Numbered from the stretch's first letter, positions 7,991 through 15,268 are shown. The stretch: DNA of 18,157 bases from an uncultured Peptostreptococcaceae bacterium (GCA_905236895.1 CAJOQI010000077.1:1-18157); one strand, 5' to 3'. Notes: generated from the letters alone by a model not told the origin. Numbers and translations: made by a program.

Positions 7991-8539
7991 CTATGCAAAG
8001 GACTTCATTGCATCCAGAGTCTTCTCCAACAAAGTATCCAGCTCCCAACCCAGCATTTCTGCCCCTTTGATCATTACGTCTCTGTCGCAGCCGGCGGCAA
8101 ATCTCTTGTCCTTGAATTTCTTCTTTAAGGACTTAAGCTCCATGTCGGCGCAGGACTTTGAGGGACGCATAAGGGCGGCGGCTCCAATTAATCCCGTAAG
8201 TTCGTCGCAGGCGAAGAGCACCTTTTCCATTTCTCTTTCGGGCTCCGCAACAGAGTCGGTCAGGCCATAGGCGTGGGAGCAAACGGCGTGGATGATGTCT
8301 TCTTCTACGCCGGCCTCTCTCAGGAGCTCCGGTGCTTTGACGCAGTGTTCATCAGGCCACATTTCAAAATCGATATCGTGGAGGATTCCAACCACCTCCC
8401 AATAATCGGCCTCGTCGCCGTAGCCCAGATCCTTGGCGAACCAGGACATGGTCTTTCCCACGGTTTCTCCGTGCTGAATGTGGAAGTCTTCCTTATTGTA
8501 CTTCTTCAGAAGTTCAAGAGCTTCTTCTCTACTTAACAT
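7991..8539 (-). CDS. HD-domain metal-dependent hydrolase
   Basis: A 182-residue helical protein with an HD phosphohydrolase core: HIQHGE at residues 20-25, GILHDID with the His-Asp doublet at 54-55, HAVCSHAYG at 84-92, and CDELTG with the later Asp at 112. These are the metal ligands expected of small stand-alone HD proteins, which often hydrolyse nucleotides or phosphate esters; the substrate is unknown. Its ATG shares its A with the TAA stop of the upstream EamA transporter gene (TAATG), and AAAGGAAAGGA precedes it, so the two are translated as a coupled pair. No terminator hairpin is evident after its stop, and the next promoter in the same direction begins 30 bases beyond, so some readthrough is possible. 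Confidence 0.85.
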   Translation of the reverse strand: MLSREEALELLKKYNKEDFHIQHGETVGKTMSWFAKDLGYGDEADYWEVVGILHDIDFEMWPDEHCVKAPELLREAGVEEDIIHAVCSHAYGLTDSVAEPEREMEKVLFACDELTGLIGAAALMRPSKSCADMELKSLKKKFKDKRFAAGCDRDVMIKGAEMLGWELDTLLEKTLDAMKSFA

Positions 8540-9447
8540 TATTCCTTTCCTTTCTTATCAGGCAGTTGGGCAAGTATTACCGCAACAAAGATTACAATAC
8601 ATCCGAGGAGCTCCATGGTGGTCATTCTTTCATGAAGCAAAATTGCTCCGGCGATTACCGCAAAGACGGACTCCAAGCTCATAATGAGGGAAGCCTCCGA
8701 AGGCTCCGCATTTTTCTGAGCCACTATCTGAAGGGTATATCCAACGCCGGCGGAAAGAATGCCCGCGTAGAGGATAGGGAGCCAGCAATCAAGAATTGCG
8801 GTTATATCAGGGGACTCGAAAATAAACATAAGGATTAAGGTAAGGCCTCCCGCAACAAAGAATTGAATGCAGGATAGCTTAACTCCGTCGGCCTTTGGTG
8901 AGTAGCAATCGATAACCAAGATATGGCAGGCGAACATAACTGCGCCGATTAAAAGAACCAGGTCGCTCTTATCGAGGCTCATTCGATTTCCGGAACCTGC
9001 CATGGTGAGAAGGTAAAAGCCTGCGGCGCCGATTAAAACGCAAATCCAAACCATAGGCCTAATCCTCTTTCCCACAAAGGTTCCAATCAAAGGCACCAAG
9101 ACGATATATAGGGCGGTGATGAAGCCCGCCTTTCCCGCATCGGTTCCCATATCCATGCCGAATTGTTGGAGGTTTGAGGCGATACCAAGAATGATTCCGC
9201 AAAGAACTCCTCCCACCATCAAGCTTCGCTTTCCTTCGGGGGATGATTCCCTTTCCAATTCCTCGGGACTTTTTCTGCCGGACATGAATTTAATCACGGG
9301 AAGGAGGCTGATGCCTGCAATAACAGTTCGGATTCCGTTATATGTAAAGGGCTCCAGGACCGTTCCCGCCTTTTGTGCAACAAAGGCGGTACCCCAGATA
9401 ATAGCCGTTATTAGTAAAAGAATATTGCTTATGGCTCTTTTGCTCAT
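8539..9447 (-). CDS. EamA/DMT-family membrane transporter
   Basis: A 302-residue very hydrophobic protein with the two-fold EamA repeat typical of the drug/metabolite transporter superfamily, about ten membrane helices. The first helix, ISNILLLITAIIWGTAFVAQ, carries the common W-G-T/S-x-F motif. The second half begins around LVLLIGAVMFACHILVID and ends SLESVFAVIAGAILLHERMT, where the Glu/Pro-type E-x-x-x-A pattern is classic for EamA. Substrate is unpredictable (amino acids, sugars or cofactors are known for the family). I chose the ATG at 9445-9447 because GGAGGT is 5 bases upstream; a GTG at 9459 in frame would place the SD inside the gene. It is followed with 1-base overlap by the HD hydrolase. 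Confidence 0.88.
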   Translation of the reverse strand: MSKRAISNILLLITAIIWGTAFVAQKAGTVLEPFTYNGIRTVIAGISLLPVIKFMSGRKSPEELERESSPEGKRSLMVGGVLCGIILGIASNLQQFGMDMGTDAGKAGFITALYIVLVPLIGTFVGKRIRPMVWICVLIGAAGFYLLTMAGSGNRMSLDKSDLVLLIGAVMFACHILVIDCYSPKADGVKLSCIQFFVAGGLTLILMFIFESPDITAILDCWLPILYAGILSAGVGYTLQIVAQKNAEPSEASLIMSLESVFAVIAGAILLHERMTTMELLGCIVIFVAVILAQLPDKKGKE

Positions 9448-9463
9448 AGCTACCTCCACTGCA

Positions 9464-9492
9464 ATTATATGATGATGGAGAGGGCATTACAA
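9464..9492 (-). promoter_or_regulatory. Sigma-A promoter of the EamA-HD operon, very short leader
   Basis: On the minus strand: TTGTAA (9487-9492), 17-base spacer, perfect TATAAT (9464-9469). The predicted start at about 9457 leaves only some ten bases to the ATG at 9447, almost exactly the ribosome site GGAGGT. It also excludes the upstream GTG at 9459 as start codon if the promoter is real. Confidence 0.68.
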
Positions 9493-9540
9493 GGAGGGAG
9501 GAATCCTTTATATTAAAGGCTAAATATGATAGTATTATTT

Positions 9541-9600
9541 GGGGCTTTTAAGCCCTTTAATAAAGCGTGGGTGGAATGGCGCAAAGCCCCCGAGACACAG
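9541..9600 (+). promoter_or_regulatory. Structured leader of the cob operon, possible degenerate cobalamin-responsive element
   Basis: The leader holds GGGGCTTTTAAGCCC (9541-9555), a local hairpin, and downstream AAAGCCCC (9583-9590), which is a perfect 8-base complement of the first arm GGGGCTTT. The two pairings exclude each other. The stretch GGGTGGAATGGCGCAAAG followed by CCCCCGAGACACAGTAA loosely resembles the GGTGAAAATCC and GCCCCCGCNACTGTAA core of cobalamin riboswitches, but the 5' domains and a clear B12 box are missing and several core bases differ. No terminator follows and the SD is not obviously sequestered. Position ahead of cobT makes B12 control plausible; the sequence alone does not establish it. 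Confidence 0.3.
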
Positions 9601-9624
9601 TAAAGAAAAGCGAAGGATAAGGAT

Positions 9625-10788
9625 TTGCTTAATAGTAAGAATGAAATTTTTGAGATAATAGACAGCATCAAGCCTCTTAACCAAGAGGCTATGGAAGAAG
9701 CGGCTCTTCGCCAGAGAAATCTGGCCAAGGTGCCGGGAAGTTTAGGTGGCTTGGAGGACATATCTATTCGCCTTGCGGGAATTACAGGAAAAGCCATGGG
9801 CAATTCCGTTAAAAACCAAGGCATAGTTATTTTTTCCGGAGATAACGGTGTGGTTGAGGAGGGTGTGGCCTCTGCGCCTCAGACCGTGACCCTGATGCAG
9901 ACCATCAATTTTACCAAGGGCATAACCGGGGTGGCATCCCAGGCTGAATACTTTGGCATAGACATCCTTGCTGTGGATGTGGGGGTTAAGCTTCCGATTC
10001 CGGAAGAGTATCTCACATCAAATATGCTGGAGGATGGCCGCCTTTCCAAGAAAATCATAAACAGAAGGATAGGCAGGGGCACCAAAAACCTTATGAAAGA
10101 ACCGGCCATGGAAGTTGAAGAGGCCTTGGAGGCTTTGATGGTTGGCGTGGAAGGTGTAAAGGCCGTGAAGGAGGCGGGAAAAGAAATCCTCGGTGTTGGG
10201 GAGATGGGAATAGGAAATACCACTCCCGCAGCCATTTTGATTTGCAAGCTTACCGGGGCAAGCCCCGAAGAAGTGGTTGGCCGTGGCGGTGGCCTGGACG
10301 ATGAAAGGCTTAAAAAGAAGGTCCAGGTTGTGGAAGAGGCTCTGGCTAAATACGGTGATTTGATAGACGAAGGCAAAGCCTCTCCGGAAAAGTTGATTGA
10401 GTTTGCAGCTGCTGTTGGAAGTTATGAGATTTTGGCAATGACGGGAGCCTATATTGGAGCGGCGTCCCAAGGGATTCCGACTGTGGTTGATGGATATATT
10501 TCCATTTCAGCTGCCCTCCTTGCTGCGGAAATGGCGCCGAGGGTAAAGGACTATCTCTTTACCTCCCACAATTCTCAGGAGGCGGGATATAGAGCAGCCG
10601 CGGATAAGCTGGGAATTAAGCCTATGTTTGACCTGGGAATGAAGCTGGGAGAAGCCAGCGGATGTCCCATAGCCTTTAAGATAATCGAAGCTGCCTGCGC
10701 GGCAATGAACGGAATGAAAACCCTTGAAGAGGGACAGATAGATTACGCTTACCTGGATGAACTGAGTGCCAAGGGTGAATTCATATGA
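9625..10788 (+). CDS. cobT: Nicotinate-nucleotide--dimethylbenzimidazole phosphoribosyltransferase
   Basis: CobT makes alpha-ribazole phosphate, the activated lower ligand of cobalamin, from nicotinate mononucleotide and a base. Visible marks: LAKVPGSLGGLEDISIRLAGITG near residue 30, IVIFSGDNGVVEEGV, GEMGIGNTTPAA, VGRGGGLDD, and the C-terminal GMKLGEASGCPIAFKIIEAA containing the catalytic-base Glu equivalent. At 387 residues it is somewhat longer than the usual 350-360. The only suitable start in frame is TTG at 9625, with GAAGGA (9612-9617) 7 bases upstream; the frame reaches the expected IIDSIKPL segment within ten residues, so an internal ATG is excluded. It overlaps the next gene by 4 bases (ATGA). 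It heads a five-gene lower-ligand operon. Confidence 0.95.
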   Translation: MLNSKNEIFEIIDSIKPLNQEAMEEAALRQRNLAKVPGSLGGLEDISIRLAGITGKAMGNSVKNQGIVIFSGDNGVVEEGVASAPQTVTLMQTINFTKGITGVASQAEYFGIDILAVDVGVKLPIPEEYLTSNMLEDGRLSKKIINRRIGRGTKNLMKEPAMEVEEALEALMVGVEGVKAVKEAGKEILGVGEMGIGNTTPAAILICKLTGASPEEVVGRGGGLDDERLKKKVQVVEEALAKYGDLIDEGKASPEKLIEFAAAVGSYEILAMTGAYIGAASQGIPTVVDGYISISAALLAAEMAPRVKDYLFTSHNSQEAGYRAAADKLGIKPMFDLGMKLGEASGCPIAFKIIEAACAAMNGMKTLEEGQIDYAYLDELSAKGEFI

Positions 10789-11420
10789 AGGTATTTATTA
10801 GCGGCGGAGCAAAGAACGGAAAATCCACCTTTGCTGAAGACCTGGCGATTAAATTGAGTGCGGAAGGGAATGGCCCCTTATACTATATTGCCACCATGGT
10901 GCCTTCGGACCAAGAAGACCGGGAGAGAATTCTTCGTCACAGGAATAATCGCCAAGGGAAGGGATTTATTACAATAGAAAGGCATAGGGATATTTCCGGA
11001 TTGTTGGATATGGCGGCGGCTGATGGAACCTTCCTCTTGGATAGCGTAACGGCCCTTCTCTCCAATGTGATGTTTCCCAAGCTGGAGAGGGAATCCTCTC
11101 AAGATGGAACTTGGGAAGAAAACTCCCACAACGAAGAATCCTTCGCATTTGATGAAAGGGCGGGGGAGAAGGTGGGAGAGGATCTTATAAGGTTTTCTGA
11201 AGGAGTGAAGAATATAATCTTTGTTTCCGACTATATTTATTCGGAGGCGAAGGAGTTCGACCAATGGACCGAAGCCTATAGGCGAGCCTTGGCCCATGTG
11301 GACAAGGCTTTGGCGGCGGCTTGCCATCAAGTGATTGAAATAAGCGCCGGAATACCCACCTTCCACAAAGGCGGCCCTGAGGAAAACCGAAGATGGCGGG
11401 GAGACAATAGCGAAAAATAA
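10785..11420 (+). CDS. cobU: CobU-type adenosylcobinamide kinase/guanylyltransferase, long and divergent form
   Basis: A 211-residue P-loop protein. GGAKNGKST at residues 7-15 is the Walker A of the CobU family, RHRNNR near 51-56 matches the region of the guanylylated histidine of characterised CobU (His46 in Salmonella), and FLLDSVTALLSN at 83-94 is the Walker B-like strand. CobU phosphorylates adenosylcobinamide and then makes adenosylcobinamide-GDP. The C-terminal half is unusual: where typical CobU has an E-x-G-x-GIVP segment this one reads VSDYIYSEAKEFDQWTEAYRR, and an acidic insert (residues 100-127) makes it about 30 residues longer than normal. It starts inside the cobT stop (ATGA). 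A second, short CobU-like protein is encoded two genes downstream. Confidence 0.85.
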   Translation: MKVFISGGAKNGKSTFAEDLAIKLSAEGNGPLYYIATMVPSDQEDRERILRHRNNRQGKGFITIERHRDISGLLDMAAADGTFLLDSVTALLSNVMFPKLERESSQDGTWEENSHNEESFAFDERAGEKVGEDLIRFSEGVKNIIFVSDYIYSEAKEFDQWTEAYRRALAHVDKALAAACHQVIEISAGIPTFHKGGPEENRRWRGDNSEK

Positions 11421-11454
11421 ACGACACAGAAACGATACAGAAAAAGGAAAGAGA

Positions 11455-12249
11455 ATGAAAAACTTGATTACGGCATTCTTTATGGCGTGGGGAAATTTCT
11501 CAATCATCCCCTGCCCATATAAACGCTGGGACAACGAACAAAGAAATATGATGCTGGCATTTCTTCCTTCCCTTGGTTTGCTCTTGGGAGTGATTTGGAC
11601 TGCCTTTACCATAATCCTATGCATGCTCAGATCTCCGGGCCTTATTACCGCATCCCTCGGTCTCATGGCTCTTCACGGTTTAAGTGGCTATATGCATTTG
11701 GACGGATATATGGATGTAAGCGATTCGGCTCTTTCCAGAAGACCCCTGGAAGAGAAGAGGCGAATCCTAAAAGATCCCAATGTGGGAGTCTTTGCGGTGG
11801 TTGGAGTGGTGCTGCTTCTCATTATAGAATTCTCCGCCCTCCTTACGGTGGCATCTTCCACCTTTATCAATTCAGGCTTTGCTCCCTTCATGGGAATTAC
11901 TGTAATGTCAAGGGGAATGGCGGGCCTTATGGTCTTAAGCCTTAAGCCCATGGAGACAAGTCAGTATGCGGCCTCCGATAATACCGACAAGGGTAAGGCT
12001 AAGCTTGTGCTGATCATTCAACTAATTGTAATTACGGCTCTTCTTCTGGCGTTGGCCTATTTCTGGGAATATACGGAGGTCTATGGCCTCATTAGAATGG
12101 CCGCCTCCATGGGAGCAACTGCCATAGGAACCCTTTTGGCAATACTCTATGGAAGAAAACAGCTTGAAGGGATGAACGGAGATATTGCGGGCTATGGAAT
12201 CGCCATCGGCGAAGCCCTTGGCCTCATTGCAATGATTATCAGCCTTTGA
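11455..12249 (+). CDS. cobS: Adenosylcobinamide-GDP ribazoletransferase (cobalamin synthase)
   Basis: A 264-residue integral membrane enzyme that joins adenosylcobinamide-GDP to alpha-ribazole (phosphate), completing the nucleotide loop. The conserved acidic motif HLDGYMDVSDSALSRR lies near residues 80-95, followed by RRILKDPNVGVFAV, both diagnostic for CobS. Six or more hydrophobic spans follow (around 34-56, 116-134, 176-198 and near the C-terminus), and MNGDIAGYGIAIGEALGL is the characteristic terminal segment. AAAGGAAAG precedes the ATG at 11455. The gene is 34 bases after cobU and 29 bases before the short cobU-like gene, in the expected operon context. Confidence 0.95.
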   Translation: MKNLITAFFMAWGNFSIIPCPYKRWDNEQRNMMLAFLPSLGLLLGVIWTAFTIILCMLRSPGLITASLGLMALHGLSGYMHLDGYMDVSDSALSRRPLEEKRRILKDPNVGVFAVVGVVLLLIIEFSALLTVASSTFINSGFAPFMGITVMSRGMAGLMVLSLKPMETSQYAASDNTDKGKAKLVLIIQLIVITALLLALAYFWEYTEVYGLIRMAASMGATAIGTLLAILYGRKQLEGMNGDIAGYGIAIGEALGLIAMIISL

Positions 12250-12278
12250 TAAAAGCCTTTAATCTAAAAGGAGCGACT

Positions 12279-12656
12279 ATGATTTTGGTTTTCGGCGGAG
12301 CCTATCAGGGCAAAAAGAAATTTGTTCTTAGGTCTTTCGGATTAAAAGAAAATGATATAGAATATGTTGGTGATTGTAATTGGACCCCGGGGGAGAAGAA
12401 AGCAATCTCCGGGATGGAGAACTTTGTTAAAAGCTGTGCCGCAGAAGGAGTTTCTACGGTAGGGAAGCTGGAAGAAATGAAGGAAAATCTCCGAGACAAG
12501 ATTATAATCATAACCGACATCTCCCAAGGAATCGTTCCCATGGATTCGGCGGACAGACTTTGGCGAGAGGAGAACGGAAGAGCCATGGCCTTCCTTGCCC
12601 AAGAGGCAGATGAGGTATATAGGCTTTTCTGCGGAATCGAAAGCAGGATTAAATAA
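12279..12656 (+). CDS. Short CobU-like protein (P-loop plus GIVP segment)
   Basis: A 125-residue protein that aligns by eye with the two ends of CobU but lacks its middle. It starts MILVFGGAYQGKKKF (P-loop at 5-13, with Lys in place of the usual Ser/Thr after GK) and ends with IIITDISQGIVPMDSADRLW and an AQEADEVYRLFCGI segment, matching the C-terminal GIVP, R-x-G-R and A-x-EVY pattern of canonical CobU. The His region used for guanylylation is absent. I infer a partner or regulatory paralogue acting in cobinamide activation alongside the long CobU two genes upstream, although single-domain kinase activity is possible. ATG 12279 has AAAAGGAG upstream. Its TAA overlaps the ATG of the next gene by one base. 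Confidence 0.72.
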   Translation: MILVFGGAYQGKKKFVLRSFGLKENDIEYVGDCNWTPGEKKAISGMENFVKSCAAEGVSTVGKLEEMKENLRDKIIIITDISQGIVPMDSADRLWREENGRAMAFLAQEADEVYRLFCGIESRIK

Positions 12657-13258
12657 TGACTTCCCGGATATATATGATAAGGCACGGCATGACCGAGGGA
12701 AATCAAAGGGGCTGGTTTTACGGAGCCACAGACCTTCCCTTGACTGAAGAGGGAAGGGAAGAGCTGAGAGCTCTGGTAAACGAAGGCTATTATCCTCTTC
12801 TTTCTGAGGATACCCTCTTTCTTACCACCGGACTTAAGAGAACGAAGGAAACTCTGGAAGAGATTTACGGACCAAGGGAAAGCATCAGCATCCCCGAGCT
12901 TCAGGAGATGAACTTCGGAAACTACGAATGCTATCGATTTGATGAAATAGAAAACGACCTCTTCTTCAGCAAATGGCTTAAAGACGAAGAAGGAAACGTA
13001 AGGCTTCCCGGCGGGGAATCCCGTCAGGATTTTTCGGAGCGCATAGCCAGGGGAAGGGAGGCTTTGCTGGATAAATCAAAGGAAAGGGAAGAAATCTTTC
13101 TCGTCTGCCACGGAGGAGTTGTGGCGGAGCTTCTGGACAAAATGTTCCCGGAGGAGAAGGACAGTATGTGGCAGTGGCTACCGGTCCCCGGATACGGCTA
13201 TATGGTAGAGGTTGAAGAGGGAGAGCCCAAGTGGGCCATTGCTTTAGAGGAGATATAG
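12656..13258 (+). CDS. Histidine-phosphatase family protein, probable alpha-ribazole-5'-phosphate phosphatase (CobC-like)
   Basis: A 200-residue phosphoglycerate-mutase-like phosphatase. The phosphohistidine motif is MIRHGMTEGN at residues 7-16; the partner Glu lies in LQEMNFGNYECY and the second catalytic His in LVCHGGVVAEL near residue 157. RHG proteins have many substrates, but placement directly after cobT, cobU and cobS genes, with TAATG overlap to the previous gene, makes dephosphorylation of alpha-ribazole phosphate (CobC role) the best inference. No signal peptide; cytoplasmic. There is one base between its stop and the sortase ATG. Confidence 0.83.
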   Translation: MTSRIYMIRHGMTEGNQRGWFYGATDLPLTEEGREELRALVNEGYYPLLSEDTLFLTTGLKRTKETLEEIYGPRESISIPELQEMNFGNYECYRFDEIENDLFFSKWLKDEEGNVRLPGGESRQDFSERIARGREALLDKSKEREEIFLVCHGGVVAELLDKMFPEEKDSMWQWLPVPGYGYMVEVEEGEPKWAIALEEI

Positions 13259-13259
13259 G

Positions 13260-14111
13260 ATGTCAAGAGTTGAAAAGAAAGCTGAAGACAAGGCGAAGAA
13301 GAAAAAAGGCGGAGCCCTTTATGCTTTGGTTATGTTCATTCTAATGGGCGTTATGGTCTTCGCGGGAATAAATCTTTGGGAGATTTACAATAACTATAAC
13401 GAAGGCACGGAGGCCTATGTGGATTTCGCCAATGTTGCCGGCGCAGGTGATGTAATCGATGTGGTGGAAGACCGCACATATCTTAAGATTAACTGGGAGG
13501 CCCTCCGTGCAATCAACAACGACCTGGTGGCATGGATAAGACTTCCGGGAACGGTGATCAACTATCCCATAGTTAAGGGCAGCGACAATAGCTATTATCT
13601 AACCCACCTGCTGAACGACGAATACAGCATCAAAGGAACCATCTTCGTGGACTATAGGGATCCGGCACCCATGGAACACTTCTTAACCATCTGCTACGGT
13701 CACAGAATGAAGGACTGGAGCATGTTTGGACTTTTGGGAGATTATTTCTCCTCCCACGGACCGGATGACTTCTATGAACAGCATCCCGTATGGCAGCTCT
13801 ATACTCCAAGGGGCACCTTCGATTTGGAAATCTTCGCTGCGGCAGAAGTAGACTCCGCAGATGAATCCGTCTATAAACTCTACTTCGAAGACGAATCGGA
13901 AAAGCAGGCCTATATTGATTGGCTCCTCACCCACAACGAACTTCAGGGCTATGACGGAAGAGTTGATGTTGGGCCAAATGATGAGATTCTAATGATGAGC
14001 ACATGCACCTTGAGGGGTTCGGATGTGGACGACAATCGTCTGGTAGTCTGGGGCAAGATGGTATATGTGGAAGATCCCAACGGCTTAAACGTAGTTGAAG
14101 GGGGCAATTAA
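13260..14111 (+). CDS. Class B sortase
   Basis: A 283-residue membrane-anchored transpeptidase that would cleave sorting signals and link surface proteins to peptidoglycan. A Lys-rich N-terminus (KAEDKAKKKKGG) precedes one membrane span at about residues 19-38. The catalytic triad is complete: His148 in ICYGHRMKDWSMFG, Cys249 in LMMSTCTLRG, Arg260 in DNRLVVWGKM. The YGH..K..SMFG and STC contexts are class B rather than A. The ATG at 13260 is one base after the phosphatase stop, with AGAGGAG upstream, so it shares the cobalamin-operon transcript although its function seems unrelated. No sorting-signal protein is encoded in this window. A strong terminator follows. Confidence 0.93.
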   Translation: MSRVEKKAEDKAKKKKGGALYALVMFILMGVMVFAGINLWEIYNNYNEGTEAYVDFANVAGAGDVIDVVEDRTYLKINWEALRAINNDLVAWIRLPGTVINYPIVKGSDNSYYLTHLLNDEYSIKGTIFVDYRDPAPMEHFLTICYGHRMKDWSMFGLLGDYFSSHGPDDFYEQHPVWQLYTPRGTFDLEIFAAAEVDSADESVYKLYFEDESEKQAYIDWLLTHNELQGYDGRVDVGPNDEILMMSTCTLRGSDVDDNRLVVWGKMVYVEDPNGLNVVEGGN

Positions 14112-14123
14112 TCAAAAAACAAA

Positions 14124-14176
14124 ACAACCGGCAGGGTAAAGGAGGCGAACTACTTATCCCGTGTCGGCTGTTTTTT
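14124..14176. terminator. Intrinsic terminator after the cob operon/sortase, shared with the converging birA-type gene
   Basis: An imperfect long stem pairs the ACAACCGGCAGGGTAA arm (14124-14139) with the TTATCCCGTGTCGGCTGT arm (14154-14171), and is followed on the plus strand by TTTTTT (14171-14176). An A-rich stretch at 14113-14127 provides T residues for the minus strand, so it can end the converging transcript too. Confidence 0.85.
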
Positions 14177-14187
14177 ATTTCCTGTAT

Positions 14188-15171
14188 TTAGAACCCTTCG
14201 GGGCCTTCCTCTCTTAGGTTTACCTCTCCTGCGGTAATGGTTACCATCTCTCTCATGCGAGGACCTTCCATGAATTCCACCACCAGGCCGCCACTGTCGT
14301 CAACGTCAATTGCCCTAGCCAGAAGAGGCTTGGAACCTCCGGTGGAAAGGGTGATATATTTTCCAAGAATAAAGCAACGCCTTCTGTATTCGTTGAAGAA
14401 GCTTTGATCTTCGGGTCTTTCCAGATTCTCCAAGAGATTGTCAACGATTCGTGCCGCTAAAACGCTTCTGGAGAAGGAGTCGGCCACAAGTGAAATATAG
14501 CCGCAGTCCTCGGGGCTTTGATGCTGGTCCTTGGGAGGGAAGCAGTAGATGATGCAACTTATAATCAGCTTGTGGATGCGGCCGGTTTCAATATTGGTCT
14601 GGGCCTCCGTGGATATTCCGCAAATCTTTTTCCCTTGGTGATAGAGGTCGTTTATCCATTTAATCTTGGGGTTGATGCCGCAGACCTCTTCGATCGCCTT
14701 TGATATGGCCATGGCTGAAGCCATGGAAGCAAAGGATGCCTGCTCCAAATCAAAGCCGGGCCTTATGGCAAGGCTAAGGTGAAGAGCGGAGCCGCCGGTG
14801 GAAGGAATGGCATTACCCATTCTGTCCAAGGCCTTTCTTTCTTCGTTTGCTATAACCACGAGGGGAAGGTGGTCCAGTTCCGTTTTCTTTGCTTGGGTGC
14901 TTGTGGAATCTACGGAATCAAGAACTTTTAATTTTACCGGTCTGCTGATTCCGGAGCTGACGGAAACATCGGTCAGAAGATCCACCTTTTCACGCAAAAG
15001 ATAGCCTTGACTGGGCCTGCTTAAAATATCGTAACCGGATTTCTTCAAAATGGTGGCGGCCTTGTTTACCGCCGCGCGGGAAATGCCCAGCTCCCTGGCG
15101 AGACTTTCGCCGGAAACAAAGGAACCGCAGTTGGAATCCAAAAGCTTAAGTAGTTCTGCTTTGGTTGACAT
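14188..15171 (-). CDS. birA: BirA-type biotin ligase/repressor homologue with eroded ligase motifs
   Basis: A 327-residue protein with the three-part BirA layout: N-terminal winged HTH (LARELGISRAAVNKAATILKK at residues 24-44), central ligase-like domain, and C-terminal SH3-like domain ending TITAGEVNLR. BirA normally makes biotinyl-AMP, biotinylates carboxylases and, in bifunctional forms, represses biotin genes. Here KWINDLY (171-177) retains the catalytic Lys, but the usual GRGRRGR biotinoyl-AMP loop is replaced by ALDRMGNAIPS (114-124), the STN motif reads STST (89-92), and the GxGIN segment reads SCIIYC (205-210). The frame is intact and of normal length, so this is not a simple pseudogene. 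Start at 15171 is supported by AGGGAGGT just upstream. Catalytic competence is doubtful. Confidence 0.85.
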   Translation of the reverse strand: MSTKAELLKLLDSNCGSFVSGESLARELGISRAAVNKAATILKKSGYDILSRPSQGYLLREKVDLLTDVSVSSGISRPVKLKVLDSVDSTSTQAKKTELDHLPLVVIANEERKALDRMGNAIPSTGGSALHLSLAIRPGFDLEQASFASMASAMAISKAIEEVCGINPKIKWINDLYHQGKKICGISTEAQTNIETGRIHKLIISCIIYCFPPKDQHQSPEDCGYISLVADSFSRSVLAARIVDNLLENLERPEDQSFFNEYRRRCFILGKYITLSTGGSKPLLARAIDVDDSGGLVVEFMEGPRMREMVTITAGEVNLREEGPEGF

Positions 15172-15189
15172 GTAAACCTCCCTAATCCC

Positions 15190-15208
15190 TATTGGCGGAG
15201 CCCCAATA
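15190..15208. repeat. Inverted repeat in the birA-type leader
   Basis: TATTGG (15190-15195) and CCAATA (15203-15208) flank 7 bases, within the predicted transcribed leader between promoter and ribosome site. Six perfect pairs can form a hairpin or a protein-binding dyad; six bases with a 7-base gap is only modestly significant. Confidence 0.45.
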
Positions 15209-15232
15209 CGACAAAATCCACCAATTACCCAT

Positions 15233-15260
15233 ATTATACAGCTTTTCGGGATATATGCAA
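15233..15260 (-). promoter_or_regulatory. Sigma-A promoter of the birA-type gene
   Basis: On the minus strand: TTGCAT (15255-15260), 16-base spacer, perfect TATAAT (15233-15238). Expected start near 15226, leaving a leader of about 55 bases that contains the inverted repeat at 15190-15208. Confidence 0.72.
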
Positions 15261-15268
15261 GGAAATGA

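Noticed and set aside
7975..8000. Direct repeat CTATGCAA (7975-7982 and 7993-8000) near the HD gene stop
   Set aside because: Eight bases, two copies, partly coding; too short to interpret as an attachment site or element boundary.
9460..9624. Canonical full-length cobalamin riboswitch before cobT
   Set aside because: The gap is too short and lacks the 5' domain, the AGGGAA junction and a clear B12 box; only a weak core-like segment remains, reported as a low-confidence element.
14188..15171. BirA motif loss explained by a frameshift or sequencing error
   Set aside because: Flanking residues stay in register on both sides of each altered motif, the frame is open throughout, and no other frame restores a GRGR loop.
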